Position numbers and translations under genes: made by a program
Shown: piece after piece, positions 1 to 8,907 of the stretch
How the letters are laid out: each line of letters starts with the position of its first letter
Position numbering within the stretch: position 1 is the first letter of the stretch
Notes under the pieces: generated by a model
The model's input: only the letters and a program-made list of their open reading frames with translations
Database searches by the model: none
Told to the model about the DNA's origin: nothing
Source: Diacronema lutheri
Taxonomy: Eukaryota > Haptophyta > Pavlovophyceae > Pavlovales > Pavlovaceae
DNA: 64,000 nt
Direction: 5' to 3'
Assembly (NCBI GenBank): GCA_019448385.1
Contig: JAGTXO010000001.1
Coordinates: 1,798,001-1,862,000, forward strand

Positions 1-1333
1 GCGGCACGCGCGAGGTGCGCGCGGCGCGCGGGTGGTGCGATTGAGCTGCGCGCCGCGTGCGTGGCGCGCGGCGGCGCGCGGCCGCGCGCGCGGCGCTCAC
101 GCTGAAGAGCGCGAGCTCGCCGAAGAAGGGCGACGTGTCCGTGTGCCGGATGAGGCGCACGTGCCGAATGCTCCCGTCCTCGAGTGGCACCTCGATCGCG
201 ATCGCACCGGCGACGATCAAGAAGAAGAGCGTGCCCGCCTGCCCCTTGCTGAACACGTATTCGCCCGAGCGCAGCAGCCGCACTTGGAAGAGGTCGGCCG
301 TCGCGGCCGCGACGCGCTGCGTCGCGCCGTGGAAGAGCGAGAGCGACTGCACCATGCTCGCGCGCCATCGAGCGACGGCGACGCTTGCGAGCGCGCGCGC
401 GGCGGTCTCGAGCTCGCCCGTGAGGCTCAGCCTGCGGACGGGAACCTTGCGGAGCGCGTGCGCGGGCACTCTGAGCGCCCTGCCAGACTCGATGCACTCG
501 ACGGTGTCGGGGCGCCAGTGCACGGGCAAGCGCTCGGCATCAGCCTTGCTCACCGAGTGAGCCGGCTGCGCGCGGGAGAGCGCACTGAGCAGCGCCGACT
601 CGCCGAAGAGCGCGCCGGCGCGCAGCGCGTGCGGTTTTGCGAGCAGCGGGTGGACGGCCACGGCGCCGTCGGCGATGATGAAGACGCACTCAGCCGGCGA
701 GCCAAAGCGGTAGACCGGCTTGTACCGCTCGATGGGCACCAACTCCGACTCGTCGGCGATCGCATCGAGCACGCGAGGCGGCCACGCCCTCGCCTGTGGG
801 CCGACGAACACGTCACAGCTGTTCAGCACGTCGAGCTTCTCGCGGCGCAGCACGGCGACCGCGAGGTGCGCCGAGTGCACGACGCGCGCCAGGTGCGCAT
901 CCGTGGAGGGCTGCTGCGAGGCCATCGGATGGTCCGGCAGCGCAACCGTGTCAAACCAATGGTCGAGGGTGGGAAGCTCGCCCGCGCGCGTGTGCGCCCC
1001 GAGCGAGTTGGCGGATCGCGCGGCCGACGCGCGGGCGGAGCGCGCATCGGCGGCCTGCGGGTCGCCGCCCTCGGTCGGAAGCGCAAGCAAGCGCATATCG
1101 ACCGCAGCGACGGACATTCGCGCATGCTCATCGTCTGCGCCGTTGCTCAAATTTGGCGCAGTTGGCGCCGATGGCGCCGCGGATTCAAGCGAGGCGCGGG
1201 GCGCGCTCGGGCTCACGCCGAGCCGCTTTGCTTTGCTCGTTGCAGCGCAGCCGCGCCAGCGGATGGCCACGAGCGCGTGCGCCGTATGCGCGACGCCGTG
1301 GCCCGATAGGCTCGCGAGGCTGCTCGCCGTCAT
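1..1333 (-). CDS. Tandem cyclic-nucleotide-binding-domain protein, 3' end outside window
   Basis: The minus-strand frame is open from the ATG at 1333 to the left edge, and the protein is incomplete. A Ser/Ala/Pro-rich N-terminus of about 140 residues precedes two CNB-type beta-roll domains. The first (about residues 190-260) has YRFGSPAECVFIIADGAVAV and the phosphate-binding-cassette-like LFGESALL. The second (about 340-410) has GEYVFSKGQAGTLFFLIVAG and FFGELALF. Both cassettes keep the G-E pair of cAMP/cGMP-binding domains; the Arg that contacts the cyclic phosphate is not obvious in either, so ligand binding is uncertain. A donor-like GTGAGC lies at 100-95, after which the translation becomes Arg-rich, so an intron probably starts there. 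The partner could be a PKA regulatory subunit, a PKG or a CNB-only protein; the missing 3' part would decide. Confidence 0.75.
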   Translation of the reverse strand, partial: MTASSLASLSGHGVAHTAHALVAIRWRGCAATSKAKRLGVSPSAPRASLESAAPSAPTAPNLSNGADDEHARMSVAAVDMRLLALPTEGGDPQAADARSARASAARSANSLGAHTRAGELPTLDHWFDTVALPDHPMASQQPSTDAHLARVVHSAHLAVAVLRREKLDVLNSCDVFVGPQARAWPPRVLDAIADESELVPIERYKPVYRFGSPAECVFIIADGAVAVHPLLAKPHALRAGALFGESALLSALSRAQPAHSVSKADAERLPVHWRPDTVECIESGRALRVPAHALRKVPVRRLSLTGELETAARALASVAVARWRASMVQSLSLFHGATQRVAAATADLFQVRLLRSGEYVFSKGQAGTLFFLIVAGAIAIEVPLEDGSIRHVRLIRHTDTSPFFGELALFSVSAARAAARRRAPRTRRAAQSHHPRAARTSRVP

Positions 1334-1375
1334 TGGACCTCACATCATCCAATGACATCCATGGCGCCGAGGGCG

Positions 1376-1921
1376 TCAAGATTTTCTTTGGGCCGTCAGT
1401 TTGATGCATTTTCCTAGACTTTCGGAGTGGAAGGTCTCGAGGGCGTCCCGCTGATGCGACTCCTGCGCATCCCGCTCGGTGCCGTTGCCCGACGCGAACA
1501 TGTTGCGCGAGAGGTCAAACGTATACACCACACCCTTCTCGACGTGGTGCACCGAGCCATCGCTCGCGCCGGGTGGCCAAATTAGCTGCATGCGCGATTT
1601 CCAGCGCCGCGGCGCGGGCGGCGAGCGCCGTTGCGGCCGCAGCCTGCGAGAGCACCCGCTGCGTACCATGCCTTTTGTCCGAGGCATGTGCGGCATGCTG
1701 CACGGCCTCGTTCCCGAGCGTGGCGGCCCAGAGCGCATGTGACTGCGCCCTCTCGGGCAGCATGACAATGTCGCCCAGCCGCTCCCAACGGCGCGGCAGC
1801 GCCTCGGCGAGCGCCTCTGCGTGTGCGCGGGCGAGGCCGTGCGCGACGAGCGCGGCCGACACGCCCACCCAAGCCGGTCGTGCGGGCTGGGGCGCTTGGG
1901 GTGCGACGATTTGACGTCCAT
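1376..1921 (-). pseudogene. TYW2-like (tRNA wybutosine synthesis) N-terminal remnant
   Basis: Two minus-strand frames together resemble the N-terminal half of TYW2, the aminocarboxypropyl transferase that acts on tRNA-Phe position 37. One frame (about 1860-1600) has LPRRWERLGDIVMLPERA. The next (about 1595-1430) has VVYTFDLSRNMFASGNGTE, like the family motif just before the methyltransferase-type domain. They are offset by one base near 1597 with no plausible intron between them. No ATG opens the first frame near its conserved part; the only nearby ATG (1921) is in the other frame. After the SGNGTE motif the reading continues about 30 unrelated residues to a stop at 1376, and the whole catalytic domain is missing. 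The neighbouring CNB gene starts only 43 bp further on. I read this as a decayed gene copy. A one-base assembly error could explain the offset but not the missing catalytic domain. Confidence 0.6.
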
Positions 1922-2031
1922 CGTTGCCGCGCTCGCAAAATCGCCGCCATCGTGCGGAAATGAGAGGCCGGTCGTGGACGCGGCCTCGGTCGTGGACTCG
2001 CACAGCACAACGAGCAACCGCGCACGTGCAG

Positions 2032-3234
2032 ATGGGGCGGGACGCAGGCGCACGCGAGCCGACGGTCTTCTTCTTCAGCCACACGCATGGGCCGTTCGCC
2101 TGCCTGTCGAACTGGTACCCGTGCGCGTTCGTCGACGAGGCCAGCCGCGCCTTTGCCAACTCGGAGCAGGCGATGATGCACGGCAAGGCGGTCCTCTTCG
2201 GCGACGCCGCGACGGCGGAGAAGATTTTGCGCGAGACGGACCCGCGAAAGGTCAAAAGGCTTGGTCGCTGCGTCGCCAACTTTGACGAAGATCTGTGGCG
2301 CGAACGCGCGCGCCCGCTCGTCATGCAGATCCTGACGCACAAGTTTGCGCAGAACGCGCACGAGCAGCACGTGCTGCTTTCGACCGGGAACAAGCTGCTT
2401 GTCGAGGCGTCACCGTACGATGCGATCTGGGGCATCGGTTTGGACGCGGAAAGCGCAAGGCAAACGCCGACGGACAGATGGCCCGGCAGCAATTGGCTCG
2501 GCGAGGTGCTGTGTGCGGTGCGCACGCAGCTCCGTGCCGCAACGGGCGGCGTACAACCGCTCGGGCGGCCGGCCGCCGGCTCCTCGGCCGAGGGCGCCGA
2601 GCGCGAAGCCGTCGCGCCGAGCCACCTACTCGTGCTCGACTTTGAGGCGACGTGCGACGAAGGAGAGCGCCGGTGGGCGCACGAGATCATTGAGTTCCCC
2701 GCCGTGCTGCTCGAGCGCGAGGGCATGCGCACGGTCGACGAGTTCCGCACGATGGTTCGACCGACCGAGGTCGCCGCCCTCCGACCCTTTTGCACGCAGC
2801 TGACGAGCATCACGCAGGAGCAGGTCGACGGCGCGCCCACGCTCGACGAGGTGCTGCCAAGCTTTGAGCGCTGGCTCGAGGGGCACGGCCTCTGCGCCGA
2901 GCAGGTGCTGCCCGTGACGTGCGGCGACTGGGATCTCGGCACGTGCCTGCCCAAGGAGTGCGCACGCAAGGGCTTATCGGCGCCGCGCGTGCTCGGCCGG
3001 TGGTGCAACATCAAGCACGCGTTCAGCGCAGGGATGGGCGTGCCCAAGGCCTTTGGCATGGTGTGGATGTTTGAGCGCCTCAGCTTGCCCCTCATCGGTC
3101 GGCACCATCTCGGCATCGACGACGCGCGCAACATTGCGCGGATCGCGGCCGCGCTCGTCGAGCGGTGCGAGCACCTCGAGCTGACGGCCACGGGCGGCCG
3201 CCGCGCGCACAGACCCATCAATCGCACGGTGTGA
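2032..3234 (+). CDS. NADAR (YbiA-like N-glycosidase) domain fused to ERI1-type DEDDh exonuclease
   Basis: One uninterrupted 400-residue ORF. Residues about 10-160 form a complete NADAR/DUF1768 domain (FFFSHTHGPFACLSNWYP, FANSEQAMMHGKAVLFGD, then WPGSNWLGEVL). Known members hydrolyse N-glycosidic bonds of riboflavin-pathway intermediates, and others act on ADP-ribosylated substrates. Residues about 197-375 are a DEDDh 3'-5' exonuclease of the ERI1/3'hExo group: LLVLDFEATCDEG supplies D-x-E, FCTQLTSITQEQVDGAPTL is typical, CGDWDLG carries the third acid and HHLGIDDARN carries His plus the last Asp. ERI1 enzymes trim histone mRNA ends, 5.8S rRNA and small RNAs. No SAP domain is seen. The start at 2032 sits just before the NADAR fold; the ORF is open further upstream but without family similarity. 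The 3' end overlaps the convergent methyltransferase gene by 17 bp. The domain identities are firm; the joint function is unknown. Confidence 0.88.
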   Translation: MGRDAGAREPTVFFFSHTHGPFACLSNWYPCAFVDEASRAFANSEQAMMHGKAVLFGDAATAEKILRETDPRKVKRLGRCVANFDEDLWRERARPLVMQILTHKFAQNAHEQHVLLSTGNKLLVEASPYDAIWGIGLDAESARQTPTDRWPGSNWLGEVLCAVRTQLRAATGGVQPLGRPAAGSSAEGAEREAVAPSHLLVLDFEATCDEGERRWAHEIIEFPAVLLEREGMRTVDEFRTMVRPTEVAALRPFCTQLTSITQEQVDGAPTLDEVLPSFERWLEGHGLCAEQVLPVTCGDWDLGTCLPKECARKGLSAPRVLGRWCNIKHAFSAGMGVPKAFGMVWMFERLSLPLIGRHHLGIDDARNIARIAAALVERCEHLELTATGGRRAHRPINRTV

Positions 3235-4321
3235 TGCGGAGGAGCGAGACATCGCTCGGGTCGCAGAGCCGCCACAGCTGCGCGCGCTCCCGCGCATCCG
3301 AATCCGACTCGGCACGCGGGGGGCCGATGGCCTCCTCAATGCCCTGCAGCCCGTGCCGCACGAGTGCCGCCTCAAAAGCGCGCAAGGTTTCCTCGCTGCG
3401 CCGCTTGCTCGCGACAAGCGCGATCGCCGACGGGCGGGCGAGCAGCGCGCGGATCGTTCGCGCCAGCCCATCGAGCAGCTCCTCGCTGTACACGCAGTCA
3501 GCCGCGACGACGACGTCGGGTGTGACGGCCGCGAGCGCAGTCGCCGATGCGAGGGTCGGCTCGGTCCAGTCGAGGGTGGCGCAGCACACGGTTGGCAAGC
3601 CCTGGTCCCGCCGCAGCGCGACGTGCGCCGCGACGCCGTGGGCTGCGAGCACGGGCACGTCGGCGCCGCCGTTGCGCCGCAGGTTTGCGCGCAGGTTGTC
3701 GACGGTCGCACCATACACGTCCGTGGCCACCAGCTCGCTCGCCGCGCACTCGCGCGCGAGCAGGCACGAGAGCAGGCCGCAGCCTGAGCCGAGCTCGACG
3801 ACGCAGCGCGACGCAAAGAGCTCGGGCCGTGCGAGAGCGTAGAATGCGAGCCACGCGCCCGCGTCCCACACGCAGCAGCCAGTCTCCGCGCCCGCGCCCC
3901 AAGCGTCCGCCGCGCGCAGCACGATGGGCGCCGCGTCGGCGCCCACGTGAAAATGCAGGTAGGCGAGCTCTGGCGCCGCCACGAGCGGCGTCATAGGGAG
4001 CGTCGCGCACATGCGCAGCAGGCGCTCGTCAATCTCCTCGACGTCGCTTTCGTCCTCGAGCGCGCGCACAAGGAGCCTAACGAAGCGCGATGTGCGGCGG
4101 CTGTTGGGCGGGAACTCGCGCGCTGGCGCGCAGGCCAGCACGCCGTCCACCACGGCGGCTTGCGCTGCGGCAAGAGGCCACTCTGGGAGCGCGCGCGCGA
4201 GCAACACCAGCTCGTCACATGCAGCCTGACCTTGGAGGTACGTCGCGCGCAGGCGTTCGACGGCGCCGTGCGGGTCAGGCGCGACGCTCGTGAACGCGGA
4301 CGTGCGCGTCCGCGCGTTCAT
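3218..4321 (-). CDS. Class I protein-lysine methyltransferase, EEF2KMT/FAM86-like
   Basis: A single-exon ORF of 367 residues. The central part reads ETGCCVWDAGAWLAFYAL, then VVELGSGCGLLSCLLA (SAM-binding motif I) and ATDVYG, followed by the family-16 style DVVVAADCVYS post-II loop. This order is that of the METTL21/FAM86 protein-lysine methyltransferases. The alpha-helical N-terminal third resembles FAM86/EEF2KMT, whose known substrate is a lysine of elongation factor 2; the substrate here is inference. Length is close to human EEF2KMT (330 residues). The first ATG of the frame (4321) is used and gives a full N-terminal domain. The stop at 3218 lies inside the last codons of the convergent NADAR-ERI1 gene, so the two mature transcripts must overlap. 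Other METTL21-type methyltransferases remain possible. Confidence 0.78.
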   Translation of the reverse strand: MNARTRTSAFTSVAPDPHGAVERLRATYLQGQAACDELVLLARALPEWPLAAAQAAVVDGVLACAPAREFPPNSRRTSRFVRLLVRALEDESDVEEIDERLLRMCATLPMTPLVAAPELAYLHFHVGADAAPIVLRAADAWGAGAETGCCVWDAGAWLAFYALARPELFASRCVVELGSGCGLLSCLLARECAASELVATDVYGATVDNLRANLRRNGGADVPVLAAHGVAAHVALRRDQGLPTVCCATLDWTEPTLASATALAAVTPDVVVAADCVYSEELLDGLARTIRALLARPSAIALVASKRRSEETLRAFEAALVRHGLQGIEEAIGPPRAESDSDARERAQLWRLCDPSDVSLLRITPCD

Positions 4322-4415
4322 AACGTCATACTCGTACTAAGCACGTGCCGCCAATCTTCATCTTGTTTTTGTCGCCTCTTGCGCAGTCGAAGACCCGAGA
4401 CGGACGGCGGAAGGC

Positions 4416-5216
4416 ATGAGCCCGGGTCGGCGCTTGGCGGTGGTGACCGGCGGGAACAAAGGGATCGGCTACTACATCGCCGCGCAGCTGCTCGCCGCAG
4501 GGCATGACGTCATTATCGGCTGCCGTTCCGCCGAGCGCGGCGAGGCCGCGGCGGCGGCGCTTGGTGCCGGCTGTACCGCCGCGCGCCTCGACATTTCCGA
4601 CTCCAGCTCCATCGCCCAGTTTGTCGAGGCCATGCACACGCAGCACCCGGCTCTGCACGTCCTCGTCAACAATGCGGGAATTGCCTTCAAGAGCTCGGAC
4701 ACCACGCCCTTTGCCAAGCAGACGCGGACGACGCTGAGGACGAACTACGAGGGCACCGTAGAGATCACGGCCGCGCTCCTCCCGCTCCTGCGCAAGGCCG
4801 ACAACCCGCGCATCGTCAGCGTGGCGAGCATGGCGGGCAAGCTGAAGCAGCTGAGCCCCGAGCTCCAGCATGCCTTTGCCTCCGAGAGCCTGACGCTCCC
4901 CAAGCTCAACGAGCTCGTCGCCCAATTCGAAGCCGACGTCGACGCGGGCAAGCATCGCGAGCGCGGGTGGAGCAACTCAAATTACGGCCTCAGCAAGCTC
5001 GCGGTCATCGCGTTTACGAAGGTGCTCGCGAGGGACGAGTCAAGCATCCTCGTCAACGCGTGCTGCCCGGGCTACTGCGATACTGACATGACGTCGCACA
5101 ACGGGCCTCGTCCGGCCGAGGTGGGCGCGCGCACGGCAGTCGCGCTCGCGCTGCTCCCGAGCGGGAGCAGCGTGACGGGCCAGTTTTGGGAGAACGAGCA
5201 GCCGTCGACTTGGTGA
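4416..5216 (+). CDS. Carbonyl reductase, short-chain dehydrogenase/reductase (CBR1-like)
   Basis: A 266-residue classical SDR without introns. AVVTGGNKGIGYYIA at residues about 9-23 is the NADPH-binding glycine motif, with the NKGIG form typical of CBR1. CRSAERG follows as the cofactor-specificity loop, then LDISD and LVNNAGIAF (about residues 87-95). VSVASMAG carries the catalytic Ser, and the YGLSKLAV segment carries the Tyr-x-x-x-Lys pair. A roughly 40-residue insertion between Ser and Tyr (LQHAFASESLTLPKLNELV) matches the CBR1 subfamily rather than plain SDRs, and NACCPGYCDTDM is the usual C-terminal loop. CBR1 enzymes reduce quinones and reactive carbonyls in the cytosol; the substrate here is not predictable. 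No targeting peptide is visible. A strong hairpin lies 24 bp past the stop. Confidence 0.9.
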   Translation: MSPGRRLAVVTGGNKGIGYYIAAQLLAAGHDVIIGCRSAERGEAAAAALGAGCTAARLDISDSSSIAQFVEAMHTQHPALHVLVNNAGIAFKSSDTTPFAKQTRTTLRTNYEGTVEITAALLPLLRKADNPRIVSVASMAGKLKQLSPELQHAFASESLTLPKLNELVAQFEADVDAGKHRERGWSNSNYGLSKLAVIAFTKVLARDESSILVNACCPGYCDTDMTSHNGPRPAEVGARTAVALALLPSGSSVTGQFWENEQPSTW

Positions 5217-5525
5217 GTCACGCGCGTATCGTGCGACGTGCGCAAGCAGCACTACACCCTCGCGCCATGGTGCAGTGCTGCTTGCGCGCGCACGTGAGCA
5301 AAGGGCACTGGTGCAGCCCGCCCGTGCGGCCCGCGCGGCCGAAAGTGCATGCTCAGGACGGAGACCACAGACATGCCAGGCGCATTGGGCTGATGGAGGT
5401 ACGCCACGCACGACGCGAGTGGGACAGAGAGATGACTCCGTGCCACTGATGAGATCACTCCCGAGGGCATCCACCCGACCGCCAGCCAGCCGAGCCTCCA
5501 TGGCCGTTTCGCGCTCTCGACAAGG
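5217..5525. other. Intergenic region containing an 18-bp-stem hairpin
   Basis: This 309-bp gap separates the carbonyl reductase stop from the ankyrin gene start. It contains a near-perfect hairpin: 14-bp arms at 5240-5253 and 5274-5287 are exact reverse complements, and inside them CACC (5255-5258) can pair with GGTG (5269-5272). No other gene, tRNA or long repeat was found. The hairpin could belong to the 3' UTR of the reductase or act as a terminator; the remaining part is probably the ankyrin gene's promoter and 5' UTR. Confidence 0.6.
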
Positions 5526-6620
5526 ATGGCGGCGCTGGTTGAATCGCGCACGACGGCCGAGGCGCGCCGCGCGCTCGCGTTCGCCGTTGGGCGCGTGGCT
5601 GCGACGGGTGCAAGCGTGGGTGTGATCTGTGGGGCGGATATCGAAGCCGGCGAGGTCAACAGGTGGCGCGAGCTCGCGTTCGAACTGGCGCGCTGCGAGG
5701 ACGGCAGGGTCGGGGTGCACGTGCCGCGCGCACGCGGCGGGGACGTGCGCGTGGTCGAGTTCGCTCCACGCGCGCGGCGCGCGAGCTCTCCGTCGCGCGC
5801 GCTGACCGAGCTGTATGTGGACTGCCGCCGTGGCGCCATCGCGAGCGTTCGACACCTCTTGGAGAGCGGCGTACCTGCCGACGAGTGCGTGAACGCCGAC
5901 GGCCTCACGCCGTTGCACGCGGCCGCCCGAGGTGGGCACGCGCGCGTCGCGCGGCTGCTGCTCGAGTACGGTGCACAGCCAGAGCGTGCCGATGCTCGCG
6001 GCGGAACGCCCCTCATGCGCGCGTGCCGGCACGGCCATGCGGACGTGGCCTCCATGCTGCTGGACGCTGGCGCGCACGCGGACCATGCGTCTCGCGGCGG
6101 GTACACGGCGCTCATGCTCGGCGCGCGCGGTGGTCACGACGACGTGGTGCGGCTGCTCTGCGAGCGCAGCGCTGACGTGCACGCGATGGCGCTCGGTGGC
6201 GCGACCGCGCGCTCGCTCGCAGCCGAGGGCGGCCATTTCTCACTTGGGCTGCTGCTGCGCGCGCATGGCGCAGCCGGTGCTGCGCGAGTGGGCTCGCCGC
6301 CGCGCGCAGCCGCGTTCCAGCACGCGTGGTGGTACGGCCCGCTGATTGAGGGCACGCGAGTCGCCGAGCGCGTCGCGCCCGCACGCCCTCCCCGCGCGCT
6401 GCCTCCGCCCGCGGACGCAGCGGCATTTGCACAGCGCCTCATCGACCGCGCGGCGCGTGACGAGGGCCTGCCACACGACGGTGGCCGATGGCGCACGCGA
6501 CGGGTGGGCGACGTGCTCGCCTCGGAGCAGGCGGGTGCTCGACTCGGCAGCGCGCGGCACGCAACCGCGGCCTTCGCCGAGGCACACAGGAGGGTGGCAG
6601 GCCATCCCATGCCAATCTAG
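5526..6620 (+). CDS. Ankyrin-repeat protein
   Basis: A 364-residue single ORF. Residues about 95-230 hold four or five consecutive ankyrin repeats: LTELYVDCRRGAIASVRHLL, then NADGLTPLHAAARGGHARVA, then ARGGTPLMRACRHGHADVAS, then RGGYTALMLGARGGHDDVVR and a weaker ALGGATARSLAAEGGHFSLG. The first 90 residues and the last 130 (Ala/Pro/Arg-rich) match nothing I recognise, and there is no transmembrane segment, zinc finger, SOCS box or kinase domain to give a function. Ankyrin repeats mediate protein binding. The ATG at 5526 directly precedes the coding-like sequence. The convergent F-box/LRR gene ends only 13 bp after the stop. Confidence 0.85.
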   Translation: MAALVESRTTAEARRALAFAVGRVAATGASVGVICGADIEAGEVNRWRELAFELARCEDGRVGVHVPRARGGDVRVVEFAPRARRASSPSRALTELYVDCRRGAIASVRHLLESGVPADECVNADGLTPLHAAARGGHARVARLLLEYGAQPERADARGGTPLMRACRHGHADVASMLLDAGAHADHASRGGYTALMLGARGGHDDVVRLLCERSADVHAMALGGATARSLAAEGGHFSLGLLLRAHGAAGAARVGSPPRAAAFQHAWWYGPLIEGTRVAERVAPARPPRALPPPADAAAFAQRLIDRAARDEGLPHDGGRWRTRRVGDVLASEQAGARLGSARHATAAFAEAHRRVAGHPMPI

Positions 6621-6633
6621 CCTCTTCCCACTG

Positions 6634-8767
6634 TCAGCGCCGGACCTGCACGTTGACGCACGCTTCTTGCACGGCCTCGACGGCCGCGGTCGTCACGCGC
6701 TCGCAAAAGCGAAGGTTGATCGAGCGCAAGCCCGGGCAGTGCTCGGCAATCGCCATCAATCCAACGTCTGTTATCTCGTGCTTGCACCCGCCAAGATCGA
6801 GAGACTGCAGGTGTGGGCATGACTGCGCGGTGTGCAGCGTGGCGCGTGCGGGCGCGCGGCACGCACACGTCAGCGCAAACGAGGGCGGCGGCGCGCGCTG
6901 GCGTGCGGCGTGCTGTCGAGCTGGCGGCGGCGGCGCGCGCGCGCGCTCACCTGCGCCACGGCCTCGAGCGACGCATCGGTGAGCCGCAGGCAGCCGCCGA
7001 TATCGAGGGAGCTGAGCGAGCGGCAGCCGGCGGCGAGCGCACGCAGCCCCGCATCAGTCAGCGCGTCGCAGTAGCCCAAGTTGACGCAGCTCAGCTCCTC
7101 ACAGCTCTCGGCGAGCGCAACGAGCGCCGCATCGGAGATCTCGCACCAGCCCAGGTCAAGCGTGCGCAGCCGACGGCAGTTGTGCGCGAGCGCGATGATG
7201 GCCGCGTCGGTGATGCGCCCCGCGCGCTCGAGGTGCAGCGCGCGCATCTGCGGGCAGTGCTGCGCGACCGACAGGATCGCGACGCCAGACACCTTGGAGC
7301 ACAGCCTGGCCGCGTGGCGCGCACGGGACGGGGGCAGTGCGCGCGTGCGATGGATCGGCGATGTGCGTATGCGCCGTCACGGGCACAGCCGGCGCGGCGC
7401 GCGCGCGACTCCATGCGCACGCGGTGTGCGGCGGCGTGCGCACCTGACGTCGAGGGAGCGCAAATTTGGGCAAGCCGCCGCAATTGTCTGGATGCCAGCG
7501 TCCGACACCTAAAGAAGGGGGGAGGGCGGAGGGGGGATTCGGGCGCGCGGAGGAATGCGGTGAGCGCGACGGCGCGCGTGCACGCCCCGAACATCCGCGA
7601 GCGCGGCGCTGCGCGCGCGCGAGTGTGCACGCGGGCGCGGTGGCCTCGCCGCCTGCATCCCTGCCTGCGCACCTGCGAGCAGACCCACAAATTGACGGAC
7701 TCGAGACGGACACAGTTCTGTGCGAGCGCGTAGAGCGCACAGTCGGTGATGTCGCTGTAGCCCTCGAGGTCCACGTCGCGCAGCTCGGGGCAAGCCGCCG
7801 CGATCGTCGAGATGCCCGCGTCCGTGACCGAGCCGCAGCGCGAGATGTCGAGCGACGCGAGCGACGCGCAGCGCATTGCGAGGAAGCGCAACGCTACGTC
7901 GCCGACCGAGCGGCACAGGCGGAGCGAGAGCGAGCGGAGGCGCGGGTGCGCGGCGGCGATCGCGCCGACGCCTGCGTCCGTCACCAGCGTGCACCCGCCC
8001 ATGTTGAGCGACGTGAGCGGCGCGGAGCCCGCGGCGACCGCCCATGCGCTCACCTCACGGCAGCCCTCGATGGAGAGCGTCGCGAGCCGCCGGCAGCCGG
8101 TCGTGACGGCGCTCACGCCGGCGTCGGAGAGACGGCCGCAGCCCGAGACGTCGAGCGACTCGAGCAGCGTGCACTTCTTCGAGAGCACGAGCAGCGCGTT
8201 GTCCGAAAGGTCGCACCAGCCGAGGCAGAGCGACGTGAGCCCGCCGCACCCGTCGCCAAGCCGGCGGATGCCGTCGTTGGTGATGTCGCGGCAGCCGAGG
8301 ACGTTAAGGATGCGGAGGCCCGGCGTCTCGAGCGCAAGCATCGCGATCGCGTCGTCCGTCACGTTATCGCACTGCGTCAGATCGAGGCTGGTCAGCGCCG
8401 GGTTGAGCTGCGCGGCCGCGTGCACCTGCGCGTCCGTCACGGTCGGCCCGTGCAGCCGAAGTGACGAGATGCTCGGGAAGCGGCGCGACAGCTGCGCGAG
8501 CGCGTGCTCGAGCGGCACATGGCCGAGCGAGACGTTCGACACTGCAATCGAGTCGACGCACGCCGCAAACGTCCGCCGCCAGTCCGAGCAGACGCACGAC
8601 GCGGCGAGGAGGGCGCGCAGCGGCAGGAACGTGGCGAGGTGCGCGATCGCGTCCGCGTCGAGGAGGCCAATGTTGGCGCGCTTTATGACGTCGTCGCACT
8701 CCATCGAGTCGTGCTGATCGACCGATACCTCCGTCGGCGCGCCCGACATTGCGTCCCACTCCCTCAT
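6634..8767 (-). CDS. F-box/leucine-rich-repeat protein (FBXL2/20 type), 4 exons
   Basis: Spliced minus-strand gene with exons 8767-7673, 7508-7444, 7305-6951 and 6822-6634, giving about 567 residues. Donors are GTGCGC, GTGCGC and GTGAGC, and frames join exactly at each. Near the N-terminus LLDADAIAHLATFLPLRALL is an F-box, the SKP1-binding part of SCF ubiquitin ligases. The rest is about 17 cysteine-containing LRRs, for example LTSLDLTQCDNVTDDAIAML and LRTLDLGWCEISDAALVAL. The tiny 65-bp exon 2 restores one LRR (VSDAGIQTIAAACPNLRSLD), which confirms the splicing. The last exon ends with an AVEAVQEACVNVQVRR tail. The ATG at 8767 is preferred; 8749 is an alternative. The protein probably selects substrates for ubiquitination, substrates unknown. 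The divergent STOML2 gene starts 140 bp upstream. Confidence 0.9.
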
Positions 8768-8907
8768 CAGCCCCGGCGCTCTCCTCCTCCGTGTGTGGGT
8801 AGGTTGGGACGCGGCTCCCCTCCCCCGGTCCCCTTCAAAAACGCCCCTCGTCAAAGCCATCGCGCGGCGGAAGACCCTCGTGCGCCCTCGAGCGCGCGCC
8901 GGGCGCG

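Noticed and set aside
1597-1606. A 10-base GC...AG segment that would restore frame in the TYW2 remnant
   Set aside because: No spliceosome is known to remove a 10-base intron; an indel or decay is simpler.
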